64,000 nucleotides of DNA from positions 1 to 64,000 of the forward strand of contig CAZOLJ010000017.1 in assembly GCA_964580575.1 (NCBI GenBank). The letters are read 5' to 3'. The position numbers and the translations under genes are program-made. Source of the DNA: CAVPDE01 sp964580575. Lineage in GTDB: Bacteria; Desulfobacterota; DSM-4660; Desulfatiglandales; HGW-15. Shown here one piece after another: positions 33,504 to 42,275 of this stretch (the first letter of the stretch is position 1; each line of letters starts with the position of its first letter). Under the pieces are notes generated by a model. That model did no database searches. It worked only from the letters and a program-made list of their open reading frames with translations, and was not told the DNA's origin.

Positions 33504-34682
33504 ATGAGTTCTCGATATCAGTTCAATAGAATGGAACTGGCCGGATCTCTCGGAGATCTGGGAACACTTCTGCCTATTGTGGTGGGCATGATCCTGATCA
33601 ACCGATTGAGTCCCACGACGGTGTTTCTTGCCTTTGGATTGTTCTACCTCATGACGGGGTTTTATTATCGGCTGCCCATCCCTGTGCAGCCTTTGAAAGC
33701 AGTAGGTGCCATAGCCATAGCCTACCCCAATCAGATCACGGAATCGGTGATTGGTGCAGGGGGCATCCTGTTTGGATCACTCCTGCTGGTTCTGTCAATC
33801 ACCGGGATGGTGGATCGACTTGCTAAGCTTTTCACTCAGCCTGTAGTCCGGGGCATCCAGCTGGCTCTTGGCCTCATCTTTTTGAAAAAGGGGATCGAGC
33901 TGATTGTGACGCAAAAGGTCTTCCTTTCAGGAGTCGACGGGAAGCTCGCTGAATACCCGGTCAATCTGGTCATGGGCTTCGTGGTCTTCGGTCTCGTCCT
34001 GGCTCTCCTCGACAACAAGAAGTTTCCAGCGGCGTTGGCAGCGCTGGCCTTCGGCATCATCGCAGGTTTGGCTCTGGGCGGTTACCAGGGCCATTCCTTT
34101 TCCATCGGCCCTACAAGGATAGAGATCATTGCGCCTTCCTTCGGTGACTTTTGGACTGCCTTTATCATGTTGATTTTGCCCCAGGTACCCCTAACCATCG
34201 GAAACGCATGTGTAGGAACCGCTGACATGTGTAGCAGTGTTTTCCCTAACAGCCCTCTGCTTTCAAGGACAAAGGCCGGCCGATTTGCACTGACCATGGG
34301 ACTTGCCAACCTCCCGGCGGGTTTGCTCGGCGCTGTTCCCATGTGCCACGGCACGGGCGGACTTGCAGCCCATTATCGTTTTGGGGCAAGAACCGGGGGC
34401 GCCCCTATCTTGATCGGGAGTTTTTTTGTCGTGCTCGCACTGGTTTTGGGGGAGCTCGGCTTTGCCATACTTGCCCTCCTTCCGAATTCAGTGCTTGGCG
34501 TGCTTCTCATTTTCGCGGGATTGGAACTCTGTCCTTTGGTTCGGAGTCTGCAGAGCAACGAGGAATACTTTGTTGCTCTTCTCATCGCTGGGATTGCCCT
34601 TGCGGTTCCCAACATGGCCTGGGCCTTTGGGATTGGGATTGCGGTCGATCTCGTTATTCGTAAAACAGGGACGAAGATCTGA
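33504..34682 (+). CDS. MOT1-type molybdate/sulfate transporter
   Basis: 392 residues from ATG 33504 (GGAG six bases before; an upstream ATG at 33435 adds 23 unlikely residues). About 10 membrane helices with MELAGSLGDLGTLLPIVVGM and LPIPVQPLKAVGAIAIAYP, the conserved blocks of the MFS_MOT1 family, and PMCHGTGGLAAHYRFGARTG further on. Plant and algal MOT1 proteins take up molybdate with high affinity; bacterial members are poorly studied and may move sulfate. Confidence 0.82.
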   Translation: MSSRYQFNRMELAGSLGDLGTLLPIVVGMILINRLSPTTVFLAFGLFYLMTGFYYRLPIPVQPLKAVGAIAIAYPNQITESVIGAGGILFGSLLLVLSITGMVDRLAKLFTQPVVRGIQLALGLIFLKKGIELIVTQKVFLSGVDGKLAEYPVNLVMGFVVFGLVLALLDNKKFPAALAALAFGIIAGLALGGYQGHSFSIGPTRIEIIAPSFGDFWTAFIMLILPQVPLTIGNACVGTADMCSSVFPNSPLLSRTKAGRFALTMGLANLPAGLLGAVPMCHGTGGLAAHYRFGARTGGAPILIGSFFVVLALVLGELGFAILALLPNSVLGVLLIFAGLELCPLVRSLQSNEEYFVALLIAGIALAVPNMAWAFGIGIAVDLVIRKTGTKI

Positions 34683-34690
34683 CAAAATGC

Positions 34691-34719
34691 GAAGGGGCGG
34701 ACGCTTGATCCGCCCCTTC
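34691..34719. terminator. Bidirectional terminator between the MOT1 gene and the ZraP-like gene
   Basis: GAAGGGGCGGA/TCCGCCCCTTC, a perfect 11-bp stem with a seven-base loop between two convergent genes. On the minus strand it is followed by TTTT. Confidence 0.75.
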
Positions 34720-34739
34720 ATTAATCTTCATTGATTTGG

Positions 34740-35264
34740 TTAGTTCCAGCAGGGTCCGCCGCCGAAGCCGCGTCCCATTCCGCGTCCATAACCCATGCCC
34801 ATGCCACCGCTGCCAGGACCGCCACCCTTCATCCCGCCGCGGCCCCAGCCCATGCCGAATCGTGCATCAGGGTTGATCTTCCGCTCTTCGGCAAAGAGCT
34901 TGATTCTTTCCTGGCCCATCTTGCCTCTCAGATCGTTGATCTCTTTCTGAAGGGCCTTCGCCTTTTCAAAGTCAGGGTTGGACGTGTTCATGAGAATGCT
35001 GAGTTCAGAATGCTTGGCCGCCATCTGGCTTCTCACCGCAGCCGTATCGTCAAAAAACTTCTGATGAAGTTTGTCGAGTTGCGCCCGCTGCTCGTCCGTG
35101 AGCTTGTCGTCCAGTGCTGCATACCGGGGGCAGTTCGTAGGATCGCCCGGGCCATATCCCTGCATCATCCGACCCCTTCCTGCACCCGGGCCTTGAGCCA
35201 TCACCGGGATGGTAATTGCCGCCACCAGTACCATGATTCCAATGACTGTTAATGCTCTCTTCAT
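34740..35264 (-). CDS. ZraP/Spy-like periplasmic metal-stress protein
   Basis: 174 residues with a signal peptide (ALTVIGIMVLVAAITIPVMAQ). LTDEQRAQLDKLHQKFFDD is the LTxxQ motif of the CpxP/Spy/ZraP group, followed by a helical hairpin. The C terminus is rich in Gly and Met and ends in CWN, as in ZraP. ZraP chaperones periplasmic proteins and binds zinc or copper. It faces a ZraSR-like kinase/regulator pair and has its own sigma-54 promoter, the same layout as E. coli zraP-zraSR. Confidence 0.87.
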   Translation of the reverse strand: MKRALTVIGIMVLVAAITIPVMAQGPGAGRGRMMQGYGPGDPTNCPRYAALDDKLTDEQRAQLDKLHQKFFDDTAAVRSQMAAKHSELSILMNTSNPDFEKAKALQKEINDLRGKMGQERIKLFAEERKINPDARFGMGWGRGGMKGGGPGSGGMGMGYGRGMGRGFGGGPCWN

Positions 35265-35312
35265 TTCTTTTTACCTCCTCCAAGGAATTGCTTTCTTATG
35301 ACCCTAACTTAT

Positions 35313-35328
35313 AGCAAGGGGTGTGCCA
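35313..35328 (-). promoter_or_regulatory. Sigma-54 promoter of the ZraP-like gene
   Basis: Reverse strand TGGCACACCCCTTGCT: matches TGGCAC-N5-TTGCW exactly. It lies about 49 bases before the start codon. Confidence 0.88.
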
Positions 35329-35438
35329 GTATTCGTTCACCTTTTCCAAATAGCCGGAATGGTTTATAAAAATCGGTTTTTCCCTGCTCCGGTCCCCATG
35401 TTTTTCTTGAAAGGGCAATCGAAGTGTGGATAATAATT

Positions 35439-35463
35439 ACCCGTTTACTTGGTCTAAATGGGT
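35439..35463. promoter_or_regulatory. Inverted repeat, likely binding site of the ZraR-like regulator
   Basis: ACCCGTTTA-N7-TAAATGGGT, eight of nine positions symmetrical. It sits between the two divergent sigma-54 promoters (about 110 bases from one and 66 from the other), the usual place for an enhancer-binding protein. Confidence 0.55.
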
Positions 35464-35528
35464 AGAAAGTATCCAGGGCGGTAGAACGGGCAACCGTCTT
35501 TGTGCCCAAATCATTACAAAAAACCATA

Positions 35529-35544
35529 TGGTACTTATCTTGCT
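35529..35544 (+). promoter_or_regulatory. Sigma-54-type promoter of the ZraS/ZraR-like operon
   Basis: TGGTACTTATCTTGCT keeps the essential GG and GC with ten-base spacing and differs from consensus at one position (T for C in TGGCAC). It is 180 bases before the kinase start; a dispersed repeat lies in between. Confidence 0.6.
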
Positions 35545-35597
35545 TCAATGTGGTGATCTCTGGGGCTGTGAAACATGACGGGTTGATAAAGAGTCCT

Positions 35598-35701
35598 CCA
35601 GCCCTATTCCGTTCGTGGTTCGATACCTCACCACGAACGGAGACCCGCAAACTTAAGGCCTTCATCTTCCGGTCGTCCTGAGGTATCGAAGGGCGAACGG
35701 A
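35598..35701. repeat. GTTCGATACC / GGTATCGAAGGG dispersed repeat
   Basis: CCGTTCGTGGTTCGATACCTC, ACCACGAACGG and CTGAGGTATCGAAGGGCGAA: complementary arms. A related copy is at 63735-63880. Confidence 0.6.
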
Positions 35702-35723
35702 ACTTTGTGCGAGCTCATCTTAC

Positions 35724-37478
35724 ATGAACAAAGGATTGAAGCAGTACGTCATAGCTGTCCCTCCGTGGATCATTCTTGGGGCTGTGGCCATTCTCGTTCC
35801 CATCTTTCTTTTCTGGACACTTCAGAACATCAGCAAAGAACGAGAGTATGTGGTCCGGTTGCTCACGGAGAAAGGTTCAGCCCTGATCCGATCTGTAGAA
35901 GCCGGCGCTAGGACCGGTATGATGGGAATGCGCGGAGGGGGTTTCCGTGTTCAACGTCTCATCAGTGAGACGGCTCAAACACCCGACATCGTCTATCTCA
36001 TGGTCACCGATGCGTCAGGGAATATCATCGCGCACAGCGATGAAGAGGAGATCGGAAAGATGCACGGGACCGACCTAAATCTTCAGCGCATTTCCCGATC
36101 GGACAAGGTGCAGTGGCGAGAGATCGGCAGACCGGATGGGGCCTCAACCTTTGAGGTCTTTCGCCGTTTTTCGCCTACGCGAGTCCCCATTCGGGGCATG
36201 CATGGAGGACGGATACAAGGCCCCTCGCCAAAGGAACTGCGAGAAGAAATTCCTCCCCCTGAACGGCCGGAGATCATATTCGTTGGCCTGGACATGGCCC
36301 CCATCGAAGCGGTCAGGAAACAGGATACGACCAACACCATCTTGCTGGCCTCCATTCTTCTTCTGATTGGATTTGCCGGCGTGGTCTCTCTTTTTCTTGC
36401 GCAGGCTTATCGCTCGACCCGATCCTCTTTGACAAGGATCAAAGCCTTTTCCGACAACGTGGTGGAAAAAATGCCTGTCGGATTGGCGGCCATGGACGGA
36501 AAGGGCCGAATCATTTCCTTCAACCAGGCGGCCGAGGCGACCCTTAGGCTCCCCTCGGATCAAGTCATAGGAAGAAACGCTTCGGAAATACTTCCTCGCC
36601 AAGTGCTGGATATGATCGCGGCATTGAAAGACAGCACCCGGACCGCCATTGGGAAGGAGTTCGACTGTTCTTTTCCTGACGGAAGAATTGTCCCGCTGGA
36701 CGTGACGATGTCGTCTCTTAAAGGAGAAGACGGTACAGTGTGGGGCACCATCATCCTGTGCCGGGATCTGACCGAAGTTCAGAGTCTCAAACGAGAGCTG
36801 GAAACCAGTCGCCGCCTTGCCTCCCTGGGAAGACTGGCCGCAGGAATCGCCCACGAAATCAGAAACCCCTTGAGTTCCATCAAAGGATTCGCAACTTACT
36901 TCAAAGAGCGATACAGAGACAATCCCGGCGATCAGAAGACCTCGGAGATCATGATTCAGGAAGTGGATCGGCTGAACAGGGTCATCACCCAGCTTCTTGA
37001 GTTCGCCCGTCCCCCGGTCATTCAGAAGAAGCGGGCTTCTCTTCAGAACTTGATCCAACACTCCCTCAAGATGATCGAGAGGGAGGCCTCGGCAAAAGAA
37101 ATTCAGGTCTTGTCTCACCTCCCCTCCGACGTGAAGGAGGTCGACCTGGACCCGGACGGAATCAACCAGGTGCTCTTGAATCTTTACCTCAATGCCCTTG
37201 AGGCGATGGATCAAGGAGGCACGCTCAGCGTCTCGCTTTCCACGGATGAAGGCGCCTCCTGGGTAAAGATCAAGGTTTCCGATACGGGTACGGGGATAAG
37301 CAAAGAAGACCTGGAACACGTTTTCGATCCTTATTTTACAACAAAGCAGACCGGCACAGGGCTCGGTCTGGCCATTGTTCACAAGATCATTGAAGCCCAT
37401 AGAGGGGAAGTGAGAGCGGAAAGCGAAATCGGCCGCGGGACCTCGGTTACCGTGCTTATCCCGGCAACGGGGGATTAG
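35724..37478 (+). CDS. ZraS-like sensor histidine kinase
   Basis: 584 residues. Membrane helices at ~13-33 and ~208-228 enclose a periplasmic sensor domain of about 170 residues with a Gly/Met-rich segment (MMGMRGGGFR) and a basic His/Gly loop (RGMHGGRIQG) that could bind metal. Then a PAS domain (KMPVGLAAMDGKGRIISF), HisKA with AHEIRNPLSS (phospho-His) and HATPase (NLYLNALEAM, GTGISKEDLEHV, GTGLGLAI). Four bases before the regulator gene. It probably senses zinc, copper or envelope stress and controls the ZraP-like gene. Confidence 0.9.
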   Translation: MNKGLKQYVIAVPPWIILGAVAILVPIFLFWTLQNISKEREYVVRLLTEKGSALIRSVEAGARTGMMGMRGGGFRVQRLISETAQTPDIVYLMVTDASGNIIAHSDEEEIGKMHGTDLNLQRISRSDKVQWREIGRPDGASTFEVFRRFSPTRVPIRGMHGGRIQGPSPKELREEIPPPERPEIIFVGLDMAPIEAVRKQDTTNTILLASILLLIGFAGVVSLFLAQAYRSTRSSLTRIKAFSDNVVEKMPVGLAAMDGKGRIISFNQAAEATLRLPSDQVIGRNASEILPRQVLDMIAALKDSTRTAIGKEFDCSFPDGRIVPLDVTMSSLKGEDGTVWGTIILCRDLTEVQSLKRELETSRRLASLGRLAAGIAHEIRNPLSSIKGFATYFKERYRDNPGDQKTSEIMIQEVDRLNRVITQLLEFARPPVIQKKRASLQNLIQHSLKMIEREASAKEIQVLSHLPSDVKEVDLDPDGINQVLLNLYLNALEAMDQGGTLSVSLSTDEGASWVKIKVSDTGTGISKEDLEHVFDPYFTTKQTGTGLGLAIVHKIIEAHRGEVRAESEIGRGTSVTVLIPATGD

Positions 37479-37481
37479 AAC

Positions 37482-38840
37482 ATGGAAAAGAAGAGTACCA
37501 TTCTTGTGGTTGATGACGATCCGGGCCATCGCACCATGCTGGCCACCCTCCTCTCGGGATGGGGCTATGCGGTCACGGAAGCCGACGGCGGCGCTGCCGC
37601 CATTGAAAAAGTTCAGCACCAGGCTTTCGATCTGGCGCTCATGGATATCCGAATGATCACGATCTCCGGGCTTCAGGCCCTTACGGAAATTAAGGCCTTC
37701 AATCCTTCCATCCCGGTCATCATCATGACCGCTTTTTCTTCAGTGGAGACTGCTGTCGAAGCGCTCAAGAGCGGCGCCTATGACTATCTGACAAAGCCCC
37801 TTGATTTTGACGAGCTTCGCCTCACCATGGAAAGAGCCATGGACCACCTCCATTTGAAGGAAGAGAACCGGCTTCTTCGTGAAACCCTCGGCAATCAATT
37901 TGATCGAAGGAACCTTATCGGGAGAAGCCAAGCCATGGTCAGGCTCCTTGAAACCGTGGCCCAGGTCTCGCCCACCGAAGCGACCGTGCTCATCACTGGA
38001 GAGTCCGGGACCGGCAAGGAAATGATCGCCGGCGCCATTCATTTCAATAGCCCACGGAAAGAGGATCCCTTTGTGAAGATCAACTGCGCCGCCATCACAG
38101 AAACCCTTCTGGAATCCGAGCTCTTTGGTCATGAGAAAGGAGCCTTCACCGGCGCTTACAAAAGAAAAGAGGGCCGCTTTCTTCAGGCCCACAGGGGAAC
38201 CCTTTTCCTGGACGAAGTGAGCGAAATGTCTTCTGCCATGCAGGTCAAGCTTCTGCGCGTTCTTCAGGAAAGGGAGTTCACGCGCGTGGGCGGCGAGGAA
38301 GTCATCCGAGTGGATGTTCGAGTGATTGCGGCGACCAACAAGGACTTGCTCCGGGAAATCGAAACCGGCCGATTCAGGGAGGATCTTTACTATCGCCTCA
38401 ACGTCGTCACGCTCCTTCTCCCTCCTCTGCGACAGCGTCGGGAAGACATCCCTCTGCTGGCCCAGCACTTTCTGAGAGTCTTTTCCGAGAAGAACCGCAA
38501 GAAAATGAAAGGGTTCACTCCCCAAGCCATGGATCGGCTCCTCAAGTGTGAATGGCCCGGCAATGTGAGAGAACTGATGAATGCGGTGGAACGGGGTGTC
38601 GTCCTAACGAGAACGGATTACTTGGACACGGGCGCCCTCCCGCTCCTTGCTCAAGATCCTGCGAAGCCTCTCTCAAGGGAGACAACCACAGGAGACCTTC
38701 CACTGGATGAAGTCGAGAAAGCGACGATCCTGAATGCCATGGAGATCACAGGAGGCAACAAGAGTGAAGCCGCAAGGCGCCTGGGCATTACCCGGAAAAC
38801 GCTCCACGCAAAACTGAAGAAATACGGGGTCCCCTCCTGA
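37482..38840 (+). CDS. ZraR-like sigma-54-dependent response regulator
   Basis: 452 residues. Receiver domain with ILVVDDDPGHR and phospho-Asp in LALMDIRMI; AAA+ domain with GESGTGKE (Walker A), GAFTGA (sigma-54 contact) and GTLFLDEVSEM (Walker B); Fis-type HTH at the end (NKSEAARRLGITRKTLHAKL). It activates sigma-54 promoters such as the two upstream of this operon. The receiver has MITISG where most have MPxMDG. Confidence 0.95.
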   Translation: MEKKSTILVVDDDPGHRTMLATLLSGWGYAVTEADGGAAAIEKVQHQAFDLALMDIRMITISGLQALTEIKAFNPSIPVIIMTAFSSVETAVEALKSGAYDYLTKPLDFDELRLTMERAMDHLHLKEENRLLRETLGNQFDRRNLIGRSQAMVRLLETVAQVSPTEATVLITGESGTGKEMIAGAIHFNSPRKEDPFVKINCAAITETLLESELFGHEKGAFTGAYKRKEGRFLQAHRGTLFLDEVSEMSSAMQVKLLRVLQEREFTRVGGEEVIRVDVRVIAATNKDLLREIETGRFREDLYYRLNVVTLLLPPLRQRREDIPLLAQHFLRVFSEKNRKKMKGFTPQAMDRLLKCEWPGNVRELMNAVERGVVLTRTDYLDTGALPLLAQDPAKPLSRETTTGDLPLDEVEKATILNAMEITGGNKSEAARRLGITRKTLHAKLKKYGVPS

Positions 38841-38853
38841 GGGGTGGCATTCA

Positions 38854-40335
38854 ATGACTCTATGGTCGTGGCGAAAAATCAGCCTTCGCATCCGTGTCTA
38901 CACCGTCCTGACCGCACTGGTGGGGATCACTCTTGTGGGCGGCCTGATCATGGTCTGGTACACCTACCGGATGGAGAGCCTTCTCGCTGATCTGGTGGAC
39001 AAGAACCTTGCCGCCTACCAGGCAGCCGAGGCTCTGGAATCTGCATTGATCCATCAGAAGGGTGATGTCACCTATTTTCTCCTGGACGGCGATCCTCAGT
39101 GGCTGGAACGCCTCGAGGATTATCGACGAACCTTTAAGAAGCGATTTGACGACGCTCTCATCCTCACACGTTCCGAATCGCAGAAACAGATCCTCGATCG
39201 AATCGAATCGGAGTATCTCCGTTACATCATCCTGAAGGATCAGGTCATCGAGTTATACAAAGCGGGTGACACGGAAACAGGAGCCAGGCTGAACAGGGAA
39301 GTGAGTAAACATTTCTCAAGAGTCCTTGAGCTCTGCGAGCATTACAAGGAATCCTATACCGGACGGATTGCCCAGATCAAAGAGAAGAGTTATGCCCAAG
39401 CCGAAAGGCTCCGGCTGATTGCCGGGACAGCTGTTCTGGCGGTTCTTCTTCTGGGCGTGATTTTGGCCTTTGTGTTGGTCAACGACATCCTGGAGCCCCT
39501 GCGAGGGCTGGCCCACGAAGCCGATCCCGGAACAGGGCCGGAGGAAGCCAGAGACGAGGTCAAGGCGCTCAGCCGCAGTGTCCGGGGCCTCATTGAAGGA
39601 ATCGACCAGACGCAGACTGAACTGGAGAAGAGCCGGGAGCACCTCCTCCAGGCGGAGAAAATGGTGGTGGTGGGAAAACTCGCTGCCAGCATGGCTCACA
39701 GCATCCGCAATCCGCTGACCTCCGTGAAGATGCGTCTGTTTTCTCTCGACCGCAGCCTTGATCTGAACCCACAACAGAAAGAGGATTTTCAAGTGATCTC
39801 AGAGGAGATTGTTCACATCGACAGCCAAGTTCAGAGTTTCATCGAGTTCTCTCGTCCTCCCAAACTCAGGATGCAAAGCGTCAGTTTTTCTGAAATCGTT
39901 GACCTGGCTCTGAAGCTCATGACCCACCGCCTGGAGTCTTACCAGGTGAGCGTGCAGATCGAGCGCCATGAACGGCTGCCGGTTGTGCAGGCGGATCCTG
40001 ATCGGCTCAAGGAAGTTCTCGTGAACATCATGGTGAACGCTTGCGAGGCGATGAAAGCGGGCGGGTCTATTGTCATCCGAGAGGAAGAAGCCCTTGACGG
40101 CTCGCTTGGGCGGGTCGCCGTTGTTCGAATCCGTGACAACGGTCCCGGCATCGCCGAGAGTCTCAGAGCGAAAATCTTCGAACCTTTTTTTACAACCAAA
40201 GAGGAAGGTTCCGGCTTGGGACTAAGCATTGCGGTCCGTATCGTGGAGGAGCACAGGGGCCGCCTGGACCTGGAATCAAGAGAAGGACAGGGCGCCGAGT
40301 TCTCCCTGATCCTGCCCGTCACAGCCGCCGGATGA
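38854..40335 (+). CDS. Sensor histidine kinase with HSIRNP variant H-box
   Basis: 493 residues. Two membrane helices (~16-36 and ~190-212) flank an all-helical periplasmic or CHASE3-like sensor domain; then a HAMP-like linker (NDILEPLRGLAHEAD). The H-box reads MAHSIRNPLTSVKMRL: the Glu/Asp that normally follows the phospho-His is Ser. The ATPase domain is complete (NIMVNACEAM, DNGPGIAESLRAKIFEP, GSGLGLSI). It follows the ZraR-like gene by 13 bases and probably pairs with the sigma-54 regulator downstream. Confidence 0.88.
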   Translation: MTLWSWRKISLRIRVYTVLTALVGITLVGGLIMVWYTYRMESLLADLVDKNLAAYQAAEALESALIHQKGDVTYFLLDGDPQWLERLEDYRRTFKKRFDDALILTRSESQKQILDRIESEYLRYIILKDQVIELYKAGDTETGARLNREVSKHFSRVLELCEHYKESYTGRIAQIKEKSYAQAERLRLIAGTAVLAVLLLGVILAFVLVNDILEPLRGLAHEADPGTGPEEARDEVKALSRSVRGLIEGIDQTQTELEKSREHLLQAEKMVVVGKLAASMAHSIRNPLTSVKMRLFSLDRSLDLNPQQKEDFQVISEEIVHIDSQVQSFIEFSRPPKLRMQSVSFSEIVDLALKLMTHRLESYQVSVQIERHERLPVVQADPDRLKEVLVNIMVNACEAMKAGGSIVIREEEALDGSLGRVAVVRIRDNGPGIAESLRAKIFEPFFTTKEEGSGLGLSIAVRIVEEHRGRLDLESREGQGAEFSLILPVTAAG

Positions 40336-40345
40336 TAAGAAGTTG

Positions 40346-40443
40346 GTAACAGTTTAGCTTTTTGAAATAGCTACCGGAAAAGGCCATGGGGGTCTCTCCC
40401 CCCCATGGCCTCAGCCATCCATTTCAAAAATCTAAACTGATAC
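40346..40443. repeat. Long palindrome, short form (copy A)
   Basis: Outer arms GTAACAGTTTAGCTTTTTGA and its near-complement ending CTAAACTGATAC; inner arms GGCCATGGGGGT/CCCCCCATGGCC. It lies between the kinase and regulator genes. Copy B at 41984-42275 has the same outer arms with a long insertion. Confidence 0.8.
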
Positions 40444-40472
40444 AAAAGTTGAAGATCGAGAGGAGTCAACCA

Positions 40473-41903
40473 GTGGACACCATTTTGATCATTGACGATG
40501 ACGACCATTTGAGGAAAAGCTTCGAGCGCCTGCTCACGGAAGAAGGATACACTGTAAAAAGCGCTCCTTCAGGAGAAGCAGGACTTAAAAGGGTTCACGC
40601 CAAGGTCCCCGACCTAGTGATTCTGGATGTGCGCCTCCCCGGCATGAACGGGCTGCAGACCTTCAAGGCCATTCACGAGATAGAGCCTAAGCTCCCCGTG
40701 ATCATCATGACCGCTTATGGAACCACAGAGACCGCTATTGAAGCGACCAAGATGGGCGCCTTTGATTACATCCTGAAGCCTTTTGACATTCCGGACATGC
40801 TCTCCCAGATCAAACAAGCGCTCGACGCAGGCCGTTTCATGCGTTCTCCTGTGGACATGAATATAGACCCTGAGCGGAGCTCCCGGGAGGCGCTCATCGG
40901 CCGAAGCAAATCCATGCAGGATGTCTACAAAGCGATCGGAAGGGTGTCCTCCACAGACGCCACCATCCTTATCCGCGGGGAGTCCGGCACGGGTAAGGAA
41001 TTGGTGGCACGCGCCATTTATCATCACAGCCTGAGAGCCGGCAAGCCCTTCCTGGTGATCAACTGCGTGGCCATTCCTGAGACTCTTTTGGAGAGCGAGC
41101 TTTTCGGGTATGAAAAGGGGGCTTTTACCGGAGCCTCTTTTCGCCGGGTCGGCAAGATCGAGCAGGCCAACCAAGGCACGGTCTTCCTCGACGAAATCGG
41201 CGACATGCCTTTCAGCATTCAATCCAAAATCCTGAGGCTCCTCCAGGAAAGAAGCATCGAGCGTCTTGGGGGGAGAGACACGATTGATGTAGACGTGCGG
41301 ATTCTGGCAGCCACCAATCGAGACCTTGAGAAAGCCCTTTTTGAAGGGAGGTTCAGGGAAGACCTGTACTACCGCCTCAAGGTGGTGACCATCTGGCTTC
41401 CTCCTCTGAGGGAAAGAAGCGGCGACCTCTCGCTTCTGGCGGACTTTTTTCTCTCCCGCTACGCTGCGGAAATGGGCACGCCCAATCCCGGGCTCACCAA
41501 GGAAACCCTTTCCATTTTGGAACACTACCCCTGGCCCGGGAACGTGAGAGAACTCGCAAACACCATCCAGAAGGCTTTGATCTTCAACCGCGGCATGCCT
41601 ATCAGCCCGGACATTATTTCTCAGGCGATCAGCGGTCGCGGTCCGGGTCCTGCGACAGGTGGAGAAGGGGCGGACGACTCCATCCGGCATTGGATCAGAG
41701 ACAGCATCCTTTCAGGACCGGAGGAAGATCTCTTTGAAAAATGCGTCGATCGTTTTTCCAGAATCCTGGTTGGCGAAGCCCTGACCATCACCGGAGGGAA
41801 CCGGTCTCAGTCTGCCAAGCTCCTCGGCCTGTCCAGACCCACGCTTCACTCCAAGATTGAGAAATACGGGCTCAAGTTCGAAACTTCGGTAAAAGACGAA
41901 TAA
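40473..41903 (+). CDS. Sigma-54-dependent response regulator
   Basis: 476 residues from GTG 40473 with AGGAG seven bases upstream; an upstream ATG (40386) lies inside the palindrome and is rejected. Receiver (TILIIDDDDHLR, phospho-Asp in LVILDVRLPGMNG), AAA+ domain (GESGTGKE, EKGAFTGASF, GTVFLDEIGDM), Fis HTH (NRSQSAKLLGLSRPTLHSKI). It probably responds to the HSIRNP kinase upstream. Its targets are unknown; the sigma-54-type promoter at 44666 is a candidate. Confidence 0.94.
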   Translation: MDTILIIDDDDHLRKSFERLLTEEGYTVKSAPSGEAGLKRVHAKVPDLVILDVRLPGMNGLQTFKAIHEIEPKLPVIIMTAYGTTETAIEATKMGAFDYILKPFDIPDMLSQIKQALDAGRFMRSPVDMNIDPERSSREALIGRSKSMQDVYKAIGRVSSTDATILIRGESGTGKELVARAIYHHSLRAGKPFLVINCVAIPETLLESELFGYEKGAFTGASFRRVGKIEQANQGTVFLDEIGDMPFSIQSKILRLLQERSIERLGGRDTIDVDVRILAATNRDLEKALFEGRFREDLYYRLKVVTIWLPPLRERSGDLSLLADFFLSRYAAEMGTPNPGLTKETLSILEHYPWPGNVRELANTIQKALIFNRGMPISPDIISQAISGRGPGPATGGEGADDSIRHWIRDSILSGPEEDLFEKCVDRFSRILVGEALTITGGNRSQSAKLLGLSRPTLHSKIEKYGLKFETSVKDE

Positions 41904-41983
41904 TCCGTTGGTGCTGAGGGAGCACCTACCGGGTTACGGTTGAAAATACGTTGCAATATTTGCGAATCGAAGCACTACTGAAT

Positions 41984-42275
41984 GTAACAGTTTAGCTCTT
42001 TGAAATAAACACAGAAAAAGGCCATGGGAGTCCCTCTAAAAACAGAATAACGAAGACGCCACACCTTCATGGCAAGTTCTAGGCCATGGGTGAGGCGGGC
42101 GGAGGGTTACCGGAAAACACGCCACGTAATCCCCAGTTGGCAGGTGCCGGTGACACCTCGCCGCCCGCCTTCGCTGCCCCTGATCTGCAGCGTCTTTCCC
42201 GCACCCTCTTCGTTTTCTGTTTTTAGAGGGACCCCCATGGCCTGAGCCAACCATTTCAAAGAGCTAACCTGTTAC
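41984..42275. repeat. Long nested palindrome, extended form (copy B)
   Basis: The outer arms GTAACAGTTTAGCTCTTTGA (41984) and TCAAAGAGCTAACCTGTTAC (to 42275) are complementary. Inside them GGCCATGGGAGT/ACCCCCATGGCC, then CTCTAAAAACAGAA/CTGTTTTTAGAG, then GGCGGGCGG/CCGCCCGCC are again complementary. Compared with copy A, about 190 bases have been added at the tip. Nothing in it looks coding. It ends at the hdrB stop codon. Confidence 0.82.

Noticed and set aside
36144..37619. 491-codon ORF on the minus strand
   Set aside because: Antisense to the ZraS-like kinase, which has unmistakable kinase motifs.
40614..41690. 358-codon ORF on the minus strand
   Set aside because: Antisense to the AAA+ domain of a sigma-54 regulator; composition shadow.
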